10,393 bases of DNA, taken from an uncultured Christensenella sp. (GTDB lineage: Bacteria; Bacillota; Clostridia; Christensenellales; UBA1242). A program made the position numbers and the translations under genes. The stretch is from positions 1 to 10,393 of the forward strand of contig CAJMEO010000010.1 in NCBI GenBank assembly GCA_905212505.1, in the 5' to 3' direction. Positions 1 to 7,227 of the stretch are shown piece by piece. Under the pieces are notes generated by a model. The model saw nothing but the letters and a program-made list of their open reading frames with translations, did not search any database and was not told where the DNA came from. Position 1 is the stretch's first letter, and every line of letters begins with the position of its first letter.

Positions 1-196
1 AATTAGAATTTTTAGTTTCATAAGACGACACGATTTCCAATATATCTTTTTCAAAAAAACCAATTTCATTTTTAAGATAAATTAAAAAATTTTTGAAATC
101 ATAATAGAATTTTTCTTTTTTCTTAAATCTGTCACCAACTTTAAAACCTAAATAACTTATAGACACAAAAATTAGCCCCAAAATTAAACTTTTCAT
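1..196 (-). CDS. spoIIIAB: Stage III sporulation protein AB, N-terminal part (cut by window edge)
   Basis: SpoIIIAB is a small membrane-anchored protein of the SpoIIIA complex, which forms part of the channel between mother cell and forespore. The frame opens with ATG at 194-196, which shares four bases (ATGA) with the stop of spoIIIAA, so translation is probably coupled. About 65 codons are visible before the left edge. The first residues (M-K-S-L-I-L-G-L-I-F-V-S-I-S-Y-L-G-F) form one hydrophobic segment of about 17 residues, followed by a basic, Lys-rich stretch and then a helix carrying an L-K-N-E-I-like element, as in the family start (single N-terminal membrane helix, then a cytosolic helical domain). 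The identification rests on this pattern plus its place directly after spoIIIAA; the fragment alone would be too short for certainty. Confidence 0.8.
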   Translation of the reverse strand, partial: MKSLILGLIFVSISYLGFKVGDRFKKKEKFYYDFKNFLIYLKNEIGFFEKDILEIVSSYETKNSN

Positions 197-1107
197 ACTA
201 ACCTTATTAAATTCTCATCAAAAACACCATCAATCGTCCCAACGCCATTTTTTTGGCTTAAAACAACAAATCGTTTAAATACTTTTTTTGTGAGAATTTC
301 TGAAAACAATTTTTTTTCTTTTAAATCAACAATATCTTTTGCATGTGTTGTTGCAATAATATTAACACCGCTGTTGCAAGCATATATCAAACTTTCAACA
401 TCTTCTTTATTGCAAATTTCATCAGTCACAATAACATGTGGATTCATTGACCTAATTCCATTTTCAAAACCCATTTTTTTGTTAGAAAATTGATATATGT
501 CAGTAAATTTTCCAACATCCATTGAAGGCTCCCCTTTGTTTAAACTTGAAATTTCATTCCTTTCGTCTAAAATTAAAAGATTAAGTGGATAATTTCTTTT
601 CCCTATTTGATAGCACAAATCCCTAATGAAAGTTGTTTTCCCACTTCCGGGACTAGATAAAACCAAAGTGTTTAGAACTTGTCCGGCATCCACAACAAAG
701 TTAAAGACGTTCAAACTGCAATTTCTAACCTCGTGCGGAAAACGAATATTCAGACTATTAAAATTTTTTATGGTTTTAACAAATCCGTTTTCTTCAACAA
801 CCTCACCACAAAGCCCAATTCTTATGCCAGAGTTTAATGTTATAAAACCTCTTTTAATATCTTCATTAACTGAATAAAGCGAAAAATTACTTGCTTTCAT
901 AACAACACTATCAATAAGGTTTTTAGTGCAGATTATTGCATTGTTTTCGTCACCACAAAGCCCTTCAGGGCTTAAAAAATAAAATTTATTGCCATAGTTT
1001 ATCACTATGGGTTTTGAAAGTCTTAATCTTATTTCAAACAAAAAAGTATATTTTATAGTTTTGCTTATAATTTCAAATAAATCTGTTGGCAAAATTTTAT
1101 CAAGCAT
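193..1107 (-). CDS. spoIIIAA: Stage III sporulation protein AA, AAA-type ATPase
   Basis: SpoIIIAA is the cytosolic ATPase of the SpoIIIA-SpoIIQ channel, resembling secretion ATPases, and acts in the mother cell during engulfment. I chose the ATG at 1105-1107 because AAGGAG lies six bases upstream; this gives 304 residues, close to the B. subtilis length of about 307. The same frame is open to an ATG-like start at 1182, but that extension would run through the terminator region and has no good ribosome site. Walker A is S-S-P-G-S-G-K-T-T at residues 151-159, followed by L-I-L-D-E-R-N-E-I at 178-186, the Walker B-like V-I-V-T-D-E-I at 225-231 and A-T-T-H-A at 252-256. The N-terminal 140 residues match the family-specific domain with its R-I-G-L-C-G-E element at 96-102. 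It follows efp, as in Bacillus and Clostridium, and overlaps spoIIIAB. Confidence 0.95.
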   Translation of the reverse strand: MLDKILPTDLFEIISKTIKYTFLFEIRLRLSKPIVINYGNKFYFLSPEGLCGDENNAIICTKNLIDSVVMKASNFSLYSVNEDIKRGFITLNSGIRIGLCGEVVEENGFVKTIKNFNSLNIRFPHEVRNCSLNVFNFVVDAGQVLNTLVLSSPGSGKTTFIRDLCYQIGKRNYPLNLLILDERNEISSLNKGEPSMDVGKFTDIYQFSNKKMGFENGIRSMNPHVIVTDEICNKEDVESLIYACNSGVNIIATTHAKDIVDLKEKKLFSEILTKKVFKRFVVLSQKNGVGTIDGVFDENLIRLV

Positions 1108-1113
1108 AAATTT

Positions 1114-1119
1114 CTCCTT
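1114..1119 (-). promoter_or_regulatory. Ribosome binding site that fixes the spoIIIAA start
   Basis: Reading the minus strand, AAGGAG is followed by six bases and ATG at 1107. This supports the shorter 304-residue SpoIIIAA over the 329-residue open frame. Confidence 0.85.
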
Positions 1120-1130
1120 AAATTTACTAT

Positions 1131-1159
1131 AAAATATTAATAAAAAAATGCTAATATTA
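1131..1159 (-). promoter_or_regulatory. Possible sigma-E-type promoter of the spoIIIA operon
   Basis: Known spoIIIA operons are read by the mother-cell factor sigma-E, with a -35 like kmATATT and a -10 like CATACAnT about 14 bases apart. On the minus strand TAATATT at 1153-1159 fits the -35 fully, and 14 bases on, AATATTTT (1131-1138) fits the -10 only in part, lacking both C residues. Transcription would start near 1123, giving a leader of about 17 bases. Such AT-only matches are cheap in this DNA, and the -35 overlaps a hairpin, so this is a weak call made mostly from context. Confidence 0.25.
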
Positions 1160-1167
1160 CTATTAGC
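1142..1167 (-). terminator. Second hairpin plus T-run after efp
   Basis: The inverted repeat GCTAATA / TATTAGC (1150-1167) has a seven-base-pair stem and a four-base loop. On the minus strand it is followed by A and seven T. With only two G-C pairs it would be a weak terminator; it may instead back up the one just upstream, or be an operator-like dyad in front of spoIIIAA. Confidence 0.45.
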
Positions 1168-1204
1168 AAATAAAAAACACAAGACAACAAATTTCTTGTG
1201 TTTT
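1168..1204 (-). terminator. Rho-independent terminator of the rimP-to-efp operon
   Basis: On the minus strand AAAACACAAG (1204-1195) pairs with CTTGTGTTTT (1183-1174) around an 11-base loop, a perfect ten-base-pair stem. The T-run continues past the stem (T6, then A, then TTT). It starts 22 bases after the efp stop and separates housekeeping from sporulation genes. The plus strand also shows T-runs after the stem, but no plus-strand gene needs them. Confidence 0.75.
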
Positions 1205-1226
1205 CGGCGTTTTTTTTATTTTATAA

Positions 1227-1781
1227 TTAAACTCTTTCCATATATTCGCCAGTTCTTGTGTCAATTCTAATTCTGTCATGATTATTAACGAATAGTGGAA
1301 CTCTTAATTCTTTTCCTGTTTCAACTTTTGCCATTTTTGAAGCACTTGTTGCTGTGTTTCCCGCAACTGCTGGATCACATTCAACAATTTCAAGTTCAAC
1401 AAATAGTGGTGGTTCAACAGAAATAATTTTTCCGCTTGCAGAAACAACTGTGCACATTAATCCATCCATTAAATAGTCAAAAATTGCAGTGCAATCTTTG
1501 CTGTTAACTGGAAGTTGTTCATATGTTTCAGGGTCCATAAAATAATAGATTTCTCCATCATTATATAGATATTGCATTTCTTTTCTTTCAACTTGAACGG
1601 CTTCAACTTTTTCATTAGTTTTAAAGTTTCTTTCAATAACTTGACCTGTTTCAACGTTTTTTATTTTTCCACGAATAAAAGCAGCAAGTCTTGGTTGACA
1701 AACATGTTGCCATTCAATTGCTTGATACAATTTACCCTCCCATTCAAAAGTTGTTCCAACTTTAACATCTGCTGTTAACAT
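1227..1781 (-). CDS. efp: Elongation factor P, with atypical modification loop
   Basis: EF-P enters the ribosome E site and helps peptide-bond formation at polyproline stalls. The 184 residues match the family length: a KOW-like domain I (about 1-63), OB domain II (about 65-128) and C-terminal OB domain III ending in the signature around R-I-D-T-R-T-G-E-Y at 172-180. A strong AGGAGG lies seven bases before the ATG and directly follows the stop of the preceding gene (13-base gap), so it is the last gene of the operon. The oddity is domain I: the tip is H-V-C-Q-P-R-L-A-A-F (residues 26-35), where the usual family loop reads H-V-K-P-G-K-G-A-A-F. The normally modified Lys is therefore Arg31, and the Gly residues beside it are replaced. 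Everything else looks like a full working EF-P. No modification enzyme is visible in the window. Confidence 0.97.
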   Translation of the reverse strand: MLTADVKVGTTFEWEGKLYQAIEWQHVCQPRLAAFIRGKIKNVETGQVIERNFKTNEKVEAVQVERKEMQYLYNDGEIYYFMDPETYEQLPVNSKDCTAIFDYLMDGLMCTVVSASGKIISVEPPLFVELEIVECDPAVAGNTATSASKMAKVETGKELRVPLFVNNHDRIRIDTRTGEYMERV

Positions 1782-1794
1782 CTAAATTCCTCCT

Positions 1795-2640
1795 TTAAAT
1801 ATTATAATATATATTTTTAAGTTTAAGAGCATCTGTTGCCATTTTGCCCTTAGACTCACAAATAACTGTTGGGTTTAGCTTATATTCTTTTATAACCCTT
1901 GCAAGTTGCTCAAAATTTGGGCCGAACTCTGCACTAGACAAATCCAAATGTTTAAGTTCGCCCTTTTCTGAATAAGCAATCTTTGAAAAATGAATATGGG
2001 CATTCTGTGTTTTGTTATAGCCCAAGTTATTTATTGAATAATCAAAAATCTTGCGATAGTCATCCTCAGATTTTAATTCACCCTGCATAACACAATTGAT
2101 ATGCCCAAAATCAAAGGTCGGAATTAAACATTTATCAAGTTTACACAAATCAATTATTTCTTGATAAGTGCCAATTTGTGAATATTTCCCCATCGTTTCT
2201 GGGCAAAGAATAAAATTAGATAAGCCCTGCTTATAAATTTCATTCAAAAGCTCATCATAACCTTTATAAAGAATATTTAACGCTTCTTCTCGTGTTTGGT
2301 TAAGGTTTGTTCCGCTGTGAATTACAAGTTTTTTACCCTTAAAAGCATCCAAAATCTTTAAACTATTAACCACATAATTTATTGATTTTTGCCTTGAATC
2401 TAGGTTTGGATTTGCAAAATTGATAAAATATGGAGCATGAACACTAACTTCAATTCCTTGATTTTGAGCTTCAATTCCTAATGCCTTTGCAGTTTCAAGT
2501 TTTAAAGTTATTCCGTTTCCAAGCGAATATTCAAACAATTCAAGCCCCAAATTTTTTATCCATTTAAAAGCATCAATTGTTTTTGAATAACCATCATTAT
2601 AAAACTGCTCATCATTTCCACTAGGGCCAAATTTTACCAT
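1795..2640 (-). CDS. Endonuclease-IV-like TIM-barrel protein (AP endonuclease family 2)
   Basis: This 281-residue protein belongs to the xylose-isomerase-like TIM barrel / AP endonuclease family 2, whose best-known member, Nfo, cuts DNA 5' to abasic sites using three zinc ions. Likely metal ligands are visible in order: H68 (V-H-A-P-Y), H108 (V-I-H-S-G), E148 (C-P-E-T-M-G-K), D177 and H180 (F-D-F-G-H), H215 or H217 (A-H-I-H-F-S-K), H231 and E262 (I-C-E-S). The Asp that in Nfo stands two residues before the last-but-one His appears to be Leu229, so the third metal site differs. A similar gene, commonly annotated as a TIM-barrel protein or deoxyribonuclease IV, occurs widely in Clostridia as I recall. 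It starts two bases after the truB stop. DNA repair is possible, but the substrate is not proven by sequence, so I give no gene symbol. Confidence 0.85.
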   Translation of the reverse strand: MVKFGPSGNDEQFYNDGYSKTIDAFKWIKNLGLELFEYSLGNGITLKLETAKALGIEAQNQGIEVSVHAPYFINFANPNLDSRQKSINYVVNSLKILDAFKGKKLVIHSGTNLNQTREEALNILYKGYDELLNEIYKQGLSNFILCPETMGKYSQIGTYQEIIDLCKLDKCLIPTFDFGHINCVMQGELKSEDDYRKIFDYSINNLGYNKTQNAHIHFSKIAYSEKGELKHLDLSSAEFGPNFEQLARVIKEYKLNPTVICESKGKMATDALKLKNIYYNI

Positions 2641-2642
2641 AA

Positions 2643-3500
2643 TTAAACCTGCAAATTTGTTTTTATTTTTAGTGTTTTATCACAAATCTCGCCAATTCCA
2701 ATTAACTTGTTATTACAATAAACAATCAAATTTTTGGCATCCTTATGATTAATATGAATTTTAACACCATTAGTAACTTGCTTTAAACAACAATCTTCCA
2801 AAACTATTTTATTTTGACTTTCAAGCAAAGTTTCTAACCCGATTATTTTATCAAAAATATTATCTTTTGTCAAATTTTTATAATAAGTTGCACTCAAAAT
2901 ATCAAAATTTCCACTACAAGTTCGAATTAAAGCACTCATAAAAGCATTTGAATTGGTTAAATTCCCCAAATCCCTTGCTAAACTTCGGATATATGTTCCG
3001 CTTGAGCATTTAATTTCAAACAAAAAACTATTTTGATTTATTTGATGAATTAACTTAAAACTTTCAATTTCTATAATTTTAGGTTTTAATTCAAATTGTT
3101 CACCTTTTCGTGCAAGGTCATAAGCCCGCTTTCCGTTTATATTTTTTGCACTAAAATTTGGCGGGATTTGATTTATTTTGCCTGTCAACTTTTTAATTGC
3201 TTTTTCAATTTCACAAATTGAAGGAATTTTATCACAAGTTTTTATCACTTTTCCTTCACTATCAAGCGTATCAGTTTCTTTGCCAAAAGTGAAAACGGCA
3301 CGATAAACTTTATTTTTGTTTAAATAAAAGTCAAAAAGTTTTGTCCCTTTATTTATCATAACAGGCAAAACTCCACATGCTAAGGGGTCAAGAGTTCCTA
3401 AATGCCCCAATTTTTTTATGTTTAAATTTTTTTTAAGATTTGACAAAACATAATTGCTTGATATTCCACAAGGCTTGTAAATATTAACTATTCCGTGCAT
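2643..3500 (-). CDS. truB: tRNA pseudouridine-55 synthase
   Basis: TruB converts U55 in the T-psi-C loop of tRNA to pseudouridine. The catalytic motif G-H-L-G-T-L-D-P-L-A-C-G at 32-43 carries the nucleophile Asp38. The K-R-A-Y-D-L-A-R segment (124-131), the C-S-S-G-T-Y-I-R-S-L-A-R-D-L-G segment (165-179) and L-I-R-T-C-S-G-N-F (191-199) are all present, followed by a divergent C-terminal PUA-like part from about 230. Its 285 residues are slightly shorter than the B. subtilis enzyme. Its ATG lies inside the end of the DHH gene (17-base overlap) with GAGGA eight to nine bases upstream, so the pair is probably translationally coupled. In many Firmicutes ribF follows truB; here it does not. Confidence 0.96.
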   Translation of the reverse strand: MHGIVNIYKPCGISSNYVLSNLKKNLNIKKLGHLGTLDPLACGVLPVMINKGTKLFDFYLNKNKVYRAVFTFGKETDTLDSEGKVIKTCDKIPSICEIEKAIKKLTGKINQIPPNFSAKNINGKRAYDLARKGEQFELKPKIIEIESFKLIHQINQNSFLFEIKCSSGTYIRSLARDLGNLTNSNAFMSALIRTCSGNFDILSATYYKNLTKDNIFDKIIGLETLLESQNKIVLEDCCLKQVTNGVKIHINHKDAKNLIVYCNNKLIGIGEICDKTLKIKTNLQV

Positions 3501-4443
3501 TAAAATATTCCTCTGCTTTGTCTAAAATCTTCTTTCTAACAAGATTTTTATTGCCATAAACCTTGCAACCAGATGCAAATTTATGTCCACCCCCGCCAAA
3601 CATACGCGCTAATAAGCACACATCGGTTTTTGAACTTCTGAATGAAACCCTAAACACTCCTTGAGACTCTTCACAAGCAACACATATAACGTCATAATTT
3701 TTTAAACCCGAAAGCAAGAAAATTATGTTTGGAGTGTAATCTATGGGAATATCAAGTTTTTTAAGATCTCTTTGCGTCAATATAGTGAAAGCAAATTTAT
3801 CATCAAAAAAACTTTCAAGCCTATTTATTGCTTCTGCCGTAAGTTTAAGTTCATTAAAACTTTTTTCTCTGAAAAGCATATAATTGATTTTTTCAATCTC
3901 ATCTTCTATTCCCTCAACCAAAGCATTTGCAATTAAGTGTAATTTTTTGTTAATATTAAACATAAAGCATCCACTATCAGTTGATAATCCTGTATATAAT
4001 GAAATTTTTATTTGTTTTGTAAAACTTACATTTAATTCTTTCAAAAATTCAAACATTATCTCGCAAGTTGAACTTGCATTTTCATCCACTATTTTATAAT
4101 CTGTAAAATTTTCATTATTTAGATGGTGGTCGATATTAATAATATTTTTGCAATTTTTAAAAACCGCTTCCATTGTTCCAATTCTTTTAATTTCGCTACA
4201 ATCAAGCACAAAACCAAGATCAAACTTATTGCTAACAATTTCATTTTTAATGCAACCCATTTCTAAAAACCAAAAATCTCGCCTTATTTCATCCTGAGAA
4301 AACACGGTCACTTCTTTTCCAAGTTGCTCTAAGCCATATTTCAGTGCAAGAGCCGAGCCCACAGCATCTCCATCAGGGCCAATATGAAAAAATATTGCTA
4401 TAGATTTTGAATTTTCAACAAGTTTTTTAATCTTTTCTGTCAT
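3484..4443 (-). CDS. nrnA: DHH-family phosphoesterase, NrnA-like nanoRNase / pAp phosphatase
   Basis: NrnA-type enzymes degrade RNA oligonucleotides of two to five bases and dephosphorylate pAp, replacing Orn in Firmicutes. All DHH/DHHA1 motifs are visible in 319 residues: H20-I-G-P-D24-G-D26-A-V-G-S (motif I), D81 in L-D-C-S-E (motif II), D105-H-H (motif III), D156 in S-T-D-S-G-C-F (motif IV) and the DHHA1 G-G-G-G-H at 283-287. The length fits B. subtilis NrnA (about 313). It overlaps rbfA by 17 bases and truB by 17 bases, the standard clostridial position between them. An alternative within the family is a cyclic-dinucleotide or pGpG hydrolase; without membrane or PAS segments, GdpP is ruled out. 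Confidence 0.93.
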   Translation of the reverse strand: MTEKIKKLVENSKSIAIFFHIGPDGDAVGSALALKYGLEQLGKEVTVFSQDEIRRDFWFLEMGCIKNEIVSNKFDLGFVLDCSEIKRIGTMEAVFKNCKNIINIDHHLNNENFTDYKIVDENASSTCEIMFEFLKELNVSFTKQIKISLYTGLSTDSGCFMFNINKKLHLIANALVEGIEDEIEKINYMLFREKSFNELKLTAEAINRLESFFDDKFAFTILTQRDLKKLDIPIDYTPNIIFLLSGLKNYDVICVACEESQGVFRVSFRSSKTDVCLLARMFGGGGHKFASGCKVYGNKNLVRKKILDKAEEYFNARNS

Positions 4444-4780
4444 TTTTAATCCCTTTCAAAAGTTCGTTAATTCGGTTTTCGTTGCTAACCCCTTCGTCCA
4501 AACTAAAAACAAGTTCAGGAGTAACCCTAAGTTTAACATTTTTTGCAATTTCCCGCCTTAAAAATGGAATACTGTTTTTAATCACATAAAAACTTTGCTC
4601 TTTTTTGTTGTCTGGGAAAATACTAAGTTTTATTTTTGCATGACTCAAGTCAGGAGAAGTGTCAACGTCTAAAATCGAAACAAAGACCCCATCAAGTCTA
4701 GGGTCTTCAAGTTTATATGAAATTAGTTTTGATAATTCTTTTTGAATCTCGCTGTTTATTTTCAAAATTCGGTTTGTCAT
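4427..4780 (-). CDS. rbfA: 30S ribosome-binding factor A
   Basis: RbfA is a small KH-type protein needed for late maturation of the 30S subunit (17S to 16S rRNA processing, cold adaptation). The 117-residue sequence has the expected L-E-D-P-R-L at 24-29, the D-V-D-T-S-P-D-L core at 38-45 and the R-R-E-I-A-K...L-R-V-T-P-E-L-V-F region at 75-92. The ATG lies eight bases after the infB stop, and the infB TAG is part of the AGGAG ribosome site. It overlaps the downstream DHH gene by 17 bases. YlxP, found between infB and rbfA in Bacillus, is absent. Confidence 0.96.
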   Translation of the reverse strand: MTNRILKINSEIQKELSKLISYKLEDPRLDGVFVSILDVDTSPDLSHAKIKLSIFPDNKKEQSFYVIKNSIPFLRREIAKNVKLRVTPELVFSLDEGVSNENRINELLKGIKNDRKD

Positions 4781-4788
4781 AATTTCTC

Positions 4789-7227
4789 CTAAAAAATCAC
4801 TTTTTCCAAATTATATGCCACAATTTTGTCGCCAACTTCGAATTTTTCAAAGCCTTCAAGTTTAATTCCGCATTCAAAATTAACACCAACTTCTTTAACG
4901 TCGTCTTTCTTGATTTTTAAGCCATCAAGTTTAAAGGCTCCAATTTCTTCACCATTTCTAACAACTTTGCAAAGTGCTCCTCTTTGAATTTTTCCATCAA
5001 GAACAATACTTCCTGCAACAACGCCAATTCCGGTAATTTTATAAACCATCCTAACTTCACAAGTTCCGGTGTATATTTCATTAAATTTAGGCGCAAACAT
5101 ACTTTTCATTTTATTTGTTAAATAATCTATAACATCATAGATAACTCTTGAATAATAAACCTCAATCTTTTCTTTTTCAAGTATATCTTTTGCTTTGTTA
5201 TCAGCTTTAGTGTTAAAACAAATTATAATAGAATTTGTTGTTTTTGCAAGACTGGCATCAGTTTCGTTAACGTTTCCAACCGAACTTGAAATAACATTAA
5301 CTTTAACTTCTTCGCTTTGAATTTCAAGCACACTTTCTTTCAACGCTTCGGCTGAGCCTTGAACATCGGCTTTTATAATAACATTTAATTGTTTTTTCAT
5401 GTTATCTTCGGCTTTATGGAACAAATCTTCAGCAGAAATGCCAGAAGAATTTGAAACTCTTTCACGTTTTAAGTTTGTTTTTCTTTCTTCAATTATTTGT
5501 TTAGACATCTTTTCGTCAACAGCATAAGCCTTATCTCCTGCTTGAGGAACAGCATCAAGCCCCAAAACCGAAATAGGCATGCTTGGTCCAGCAGATTTAA
5601 TATTTTTGCCATTTTCATCAATCATTGCACGAATTCTTCCAAGTGCCAAACCAACAACCATAGTATCCCCAACATGCAATGTTCCATTTTGAATTAAAAT
5701 TGTTGCCATTGGACCTTTGCCCTTGTCAAGTTTAGATTCAATTACAGAACCAGTCGCTTTTTGCGTTGGATCGGCTTTCAAATCAAGCACATCGGCTTGA
5801 AGAAGAACCATTTCAAGAAGTTTGTCAATATTTTGATGTTGTTTTGCACTGATTGGCACCATAATGGTGTCGCCACCCCATTCATCACTCAAAACTCCTT
5901 GGTCGGCAAGTTGTTGTTTTACTCTTTCAACATTTGCTGTTGGTTTGTCAATCTTGTTTATTGCAACAACCATTGGGACATTTGCATTTTTAATATGTTT
6001 TATTGCTTCTAATGTTTGAGGCATCAAACCATCATCGGCAGCAACAACCAATATTGCAACATCAGTAATGTTTGCTCCACGTTCACGCATTGCTGTGAAA
6101 GCCGCATGCCCAGGAGTGTCAATAAATGTTATCATACGGTCGTTGATTTTAACAGTATAGGCACCAATATGTTGCGTTATTCCACCCGCTTCACCACTAA
6201 TAACGTTTGTTTTTCTAATTGCATCCAAAAGTGAAGTTTTTCCGTGGTCAACGTGTCCCATAACAGTAACAACAGGGGCTCTTCTAACCATATTACCTTG
6301 GTTTGATTCTCCAATCATCTTGCTTAGTTTTTCTTCAAATGTTTCTGGCTTTTTATATTCAAGTGTAACACCAAGTTCACTGCAAACAAGTTCTGCAGTA
6401 TCAAAATCAATTGAACTGTTAATTGTGCTCATTATGCCAAGTATAAATAATTTCTTAACAATTTCTGCAACTGGTTTTCCAATTTTTTCACTCAAATCTT
6501 TAACGCTAATTGTTTCAGTGTCCATAACGGCTTTATCAATAACCGTAATAACCTGCTCTTGAACTTTTTCTTTTTTTGTTTTAACGCGTCTGTATTTTAC
6601 GCTTTCACTTTCATTCAAATCGTCATTAACCAAATTCATTTTGAATTGAGCTTTTTTGTTTAAAGTTTTCTTTTCTTGTGTTTGCTCAACGGGTTTTTTC
6701 TTAACTCTTGTGCGTTCTTTGTCTTTCAAATCAATTAAAGGTTCGATATAACTTGTTTTTCCAGAGGATTTTACGCCAGATTTATTAAAAGGTTTTTGAG
6801 CATTTATGTTGTTATTTCTATTAAACGTTCCACCATTTGTGCCTTTATTAAATGACATGTTAAAACCACGCTTATCGTTGTTAAAGCGTCTTTCATTATT
6901 AAAAGGTCTTTCATTGTTTAAAGGCCTAACGGTTTTATCAAATTTTCTTTCAAAAGGCTTTTTATTTTCATTTTGTTGCTTCTGAATTTTTTGTTGCTCT
7001 AATATTGCCTTTTGGCGTTCTTTTTCTTGACGCTCAAGTTCTTTTGCTTCTTCAATTTGAGCAACTTTAATAGAATTAAATTTTTCGGCCAATTTGCCAC
7101 AAAAAATTTCCAAACTATCTTTAGCTTTTCTAAGTTCAGATATACTCTTTTCAACAACTTTTTCTAACCTCAAATTTTCCAAATTTTTGATATTCTCAAT
7201 TTTGTTGTTTTCTTCTTTATTTATCAT
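4789..7227 (-). CDS. infB: Translation initiation factor IF-2
   Basis: IF2 is the GTPase that places fMet-tRNA on the 30S subunit and drives subunit joining. The 812 residues comprise a long charged N-terminal region (1 to about 225) with coiled-coil-like Glu/Gln/Lys stretches at 55-90, an Asn/Arg/Phe-rich part at 91-150, an IF2-N domain at about 228-290, and the G domain from 317. The GTPase motifs are intact: G1 G-H-V-D-H-G-K-T 324-331, G2 G-G-I-T-Q-H-I-G 348-355, G3 D-T-P-G-H 370-374, G4 N-K-I-D 424-427 and G5 S-A-K 460-462. Domains II, III and the C-terminal fMet-tRNA-binding domain (from about 713, F-A-P-K-F) follow. The ATG at 7225-7227 is preceded by AAGGGG and overlaps the end of ylxR by 11 bases. 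The usual ylxQ gene upstream is missing. Confidence 0.98.
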   Translation of the reverse strand: MINKEENNKIENIKNLENLRLEKVVEKSISELRKAKDSLEIFCGKLAEKFNSIKVAQIEEAKELERQEKERQKAILEQQKIQKQQNENKKPFERKFDKTVRPLNNERPFNNERRFNNDKRGFNMSFNKGTNGGTFNRNNNINAQKPFNKSGVKSSGKTSYIEPLIDLKDKERTRVKKKPVEQTQEKKTLNKKAQFKMNLVNDDLNESESVKYRRVKTKKEKVQEQVITVIDKAVMDTETISVKDLSEKIGKPVAEIVKKLFILGIMSTINSSIDFDTAELVCSELGVTLEYKKPETFEEKLSKMIGESNQGNMVRRAPVVTVMGHVDHGKTSLLDAIRKTNVISGEAGGITQHIGAYTVKINDRMITFIDTPGHAAFTAMRERGANITDVAILVVAADDGLMPQTLEAIKHIKNANVPMVVAINKIDKPTANVERVKQQLADQGVLSDEWGGDTIMVPISAKQHQNIDKLLEMVLLQADVLDLKADPTQKATGSVIESKLDKGKGPMATILIQNGTLHVGDTMVVGLALGRIRAMIDENGKNIKSAGPSMPISVLGLDAVPQAGDKAYAVDEKMSKQIIEERKTNLKRERVSNSSGISAEDLFHKAEDNMKKQLNVIIKADVQGSAEALKESVLEIQSEEVKVNVISSSVGNVNETDASLAKTTNSIIICFNTKADNKAKDILEKEKIEVYYSRVIYDVIDYLTNKMKSMFAPKFNEIYTGTCEVRMVYKITGIGVVAGSIVLDGKIQRGALCKVVRNGEEIGAFKLDGLKIKKDDVKEVGVNFECGIKLEGFEKFEVGDKIVAYNLEKVIF
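6874..6927 (-). repeat. Three 18-base in-frame repeats inside infB
   Basis: Residues 101-118 of IF2 read as three hexapeptides, R-P-L-N-N-E, R-P-F-N-N-E and R-R-F-N-N-D, followed by a decaying fourth (K-R-G-F-N). The DNA units are similar but not identical (for example one unit ends ggcctaa where another has ggtcttt), so the repeat is old or under selection at the protein level. It lies in the disordered N-terminal linker. Confidence 0.8.

Noticed and set aside
1108..1182. A 25-residue hydrophobic N-terminal extension of SpoIIIAA that could pass as a membrane segment.
   Set aside because: It would be read from the T-runs of the terminator region and has no ribosome site, while the ATG at 1107 has a strong one and gives the family length.
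1469..1654. A 61-codon minus-strand frame inside efp.
   Set aside because: It is a shifted frame of efp, very Lys/Leu-rich, with no motif.
1801..1829. A perfect TATAAT on the minus strand just before efp, as an internal promoter.
   Set aside because: It lies in the codons for the AT-rich end of the TIM-barrel gene, and no -35-like hexamer stands 16 to 18 bases upstream (TCTTAA, CTCTTA, GCTCTT). The short gap is better explained by co-transcription.
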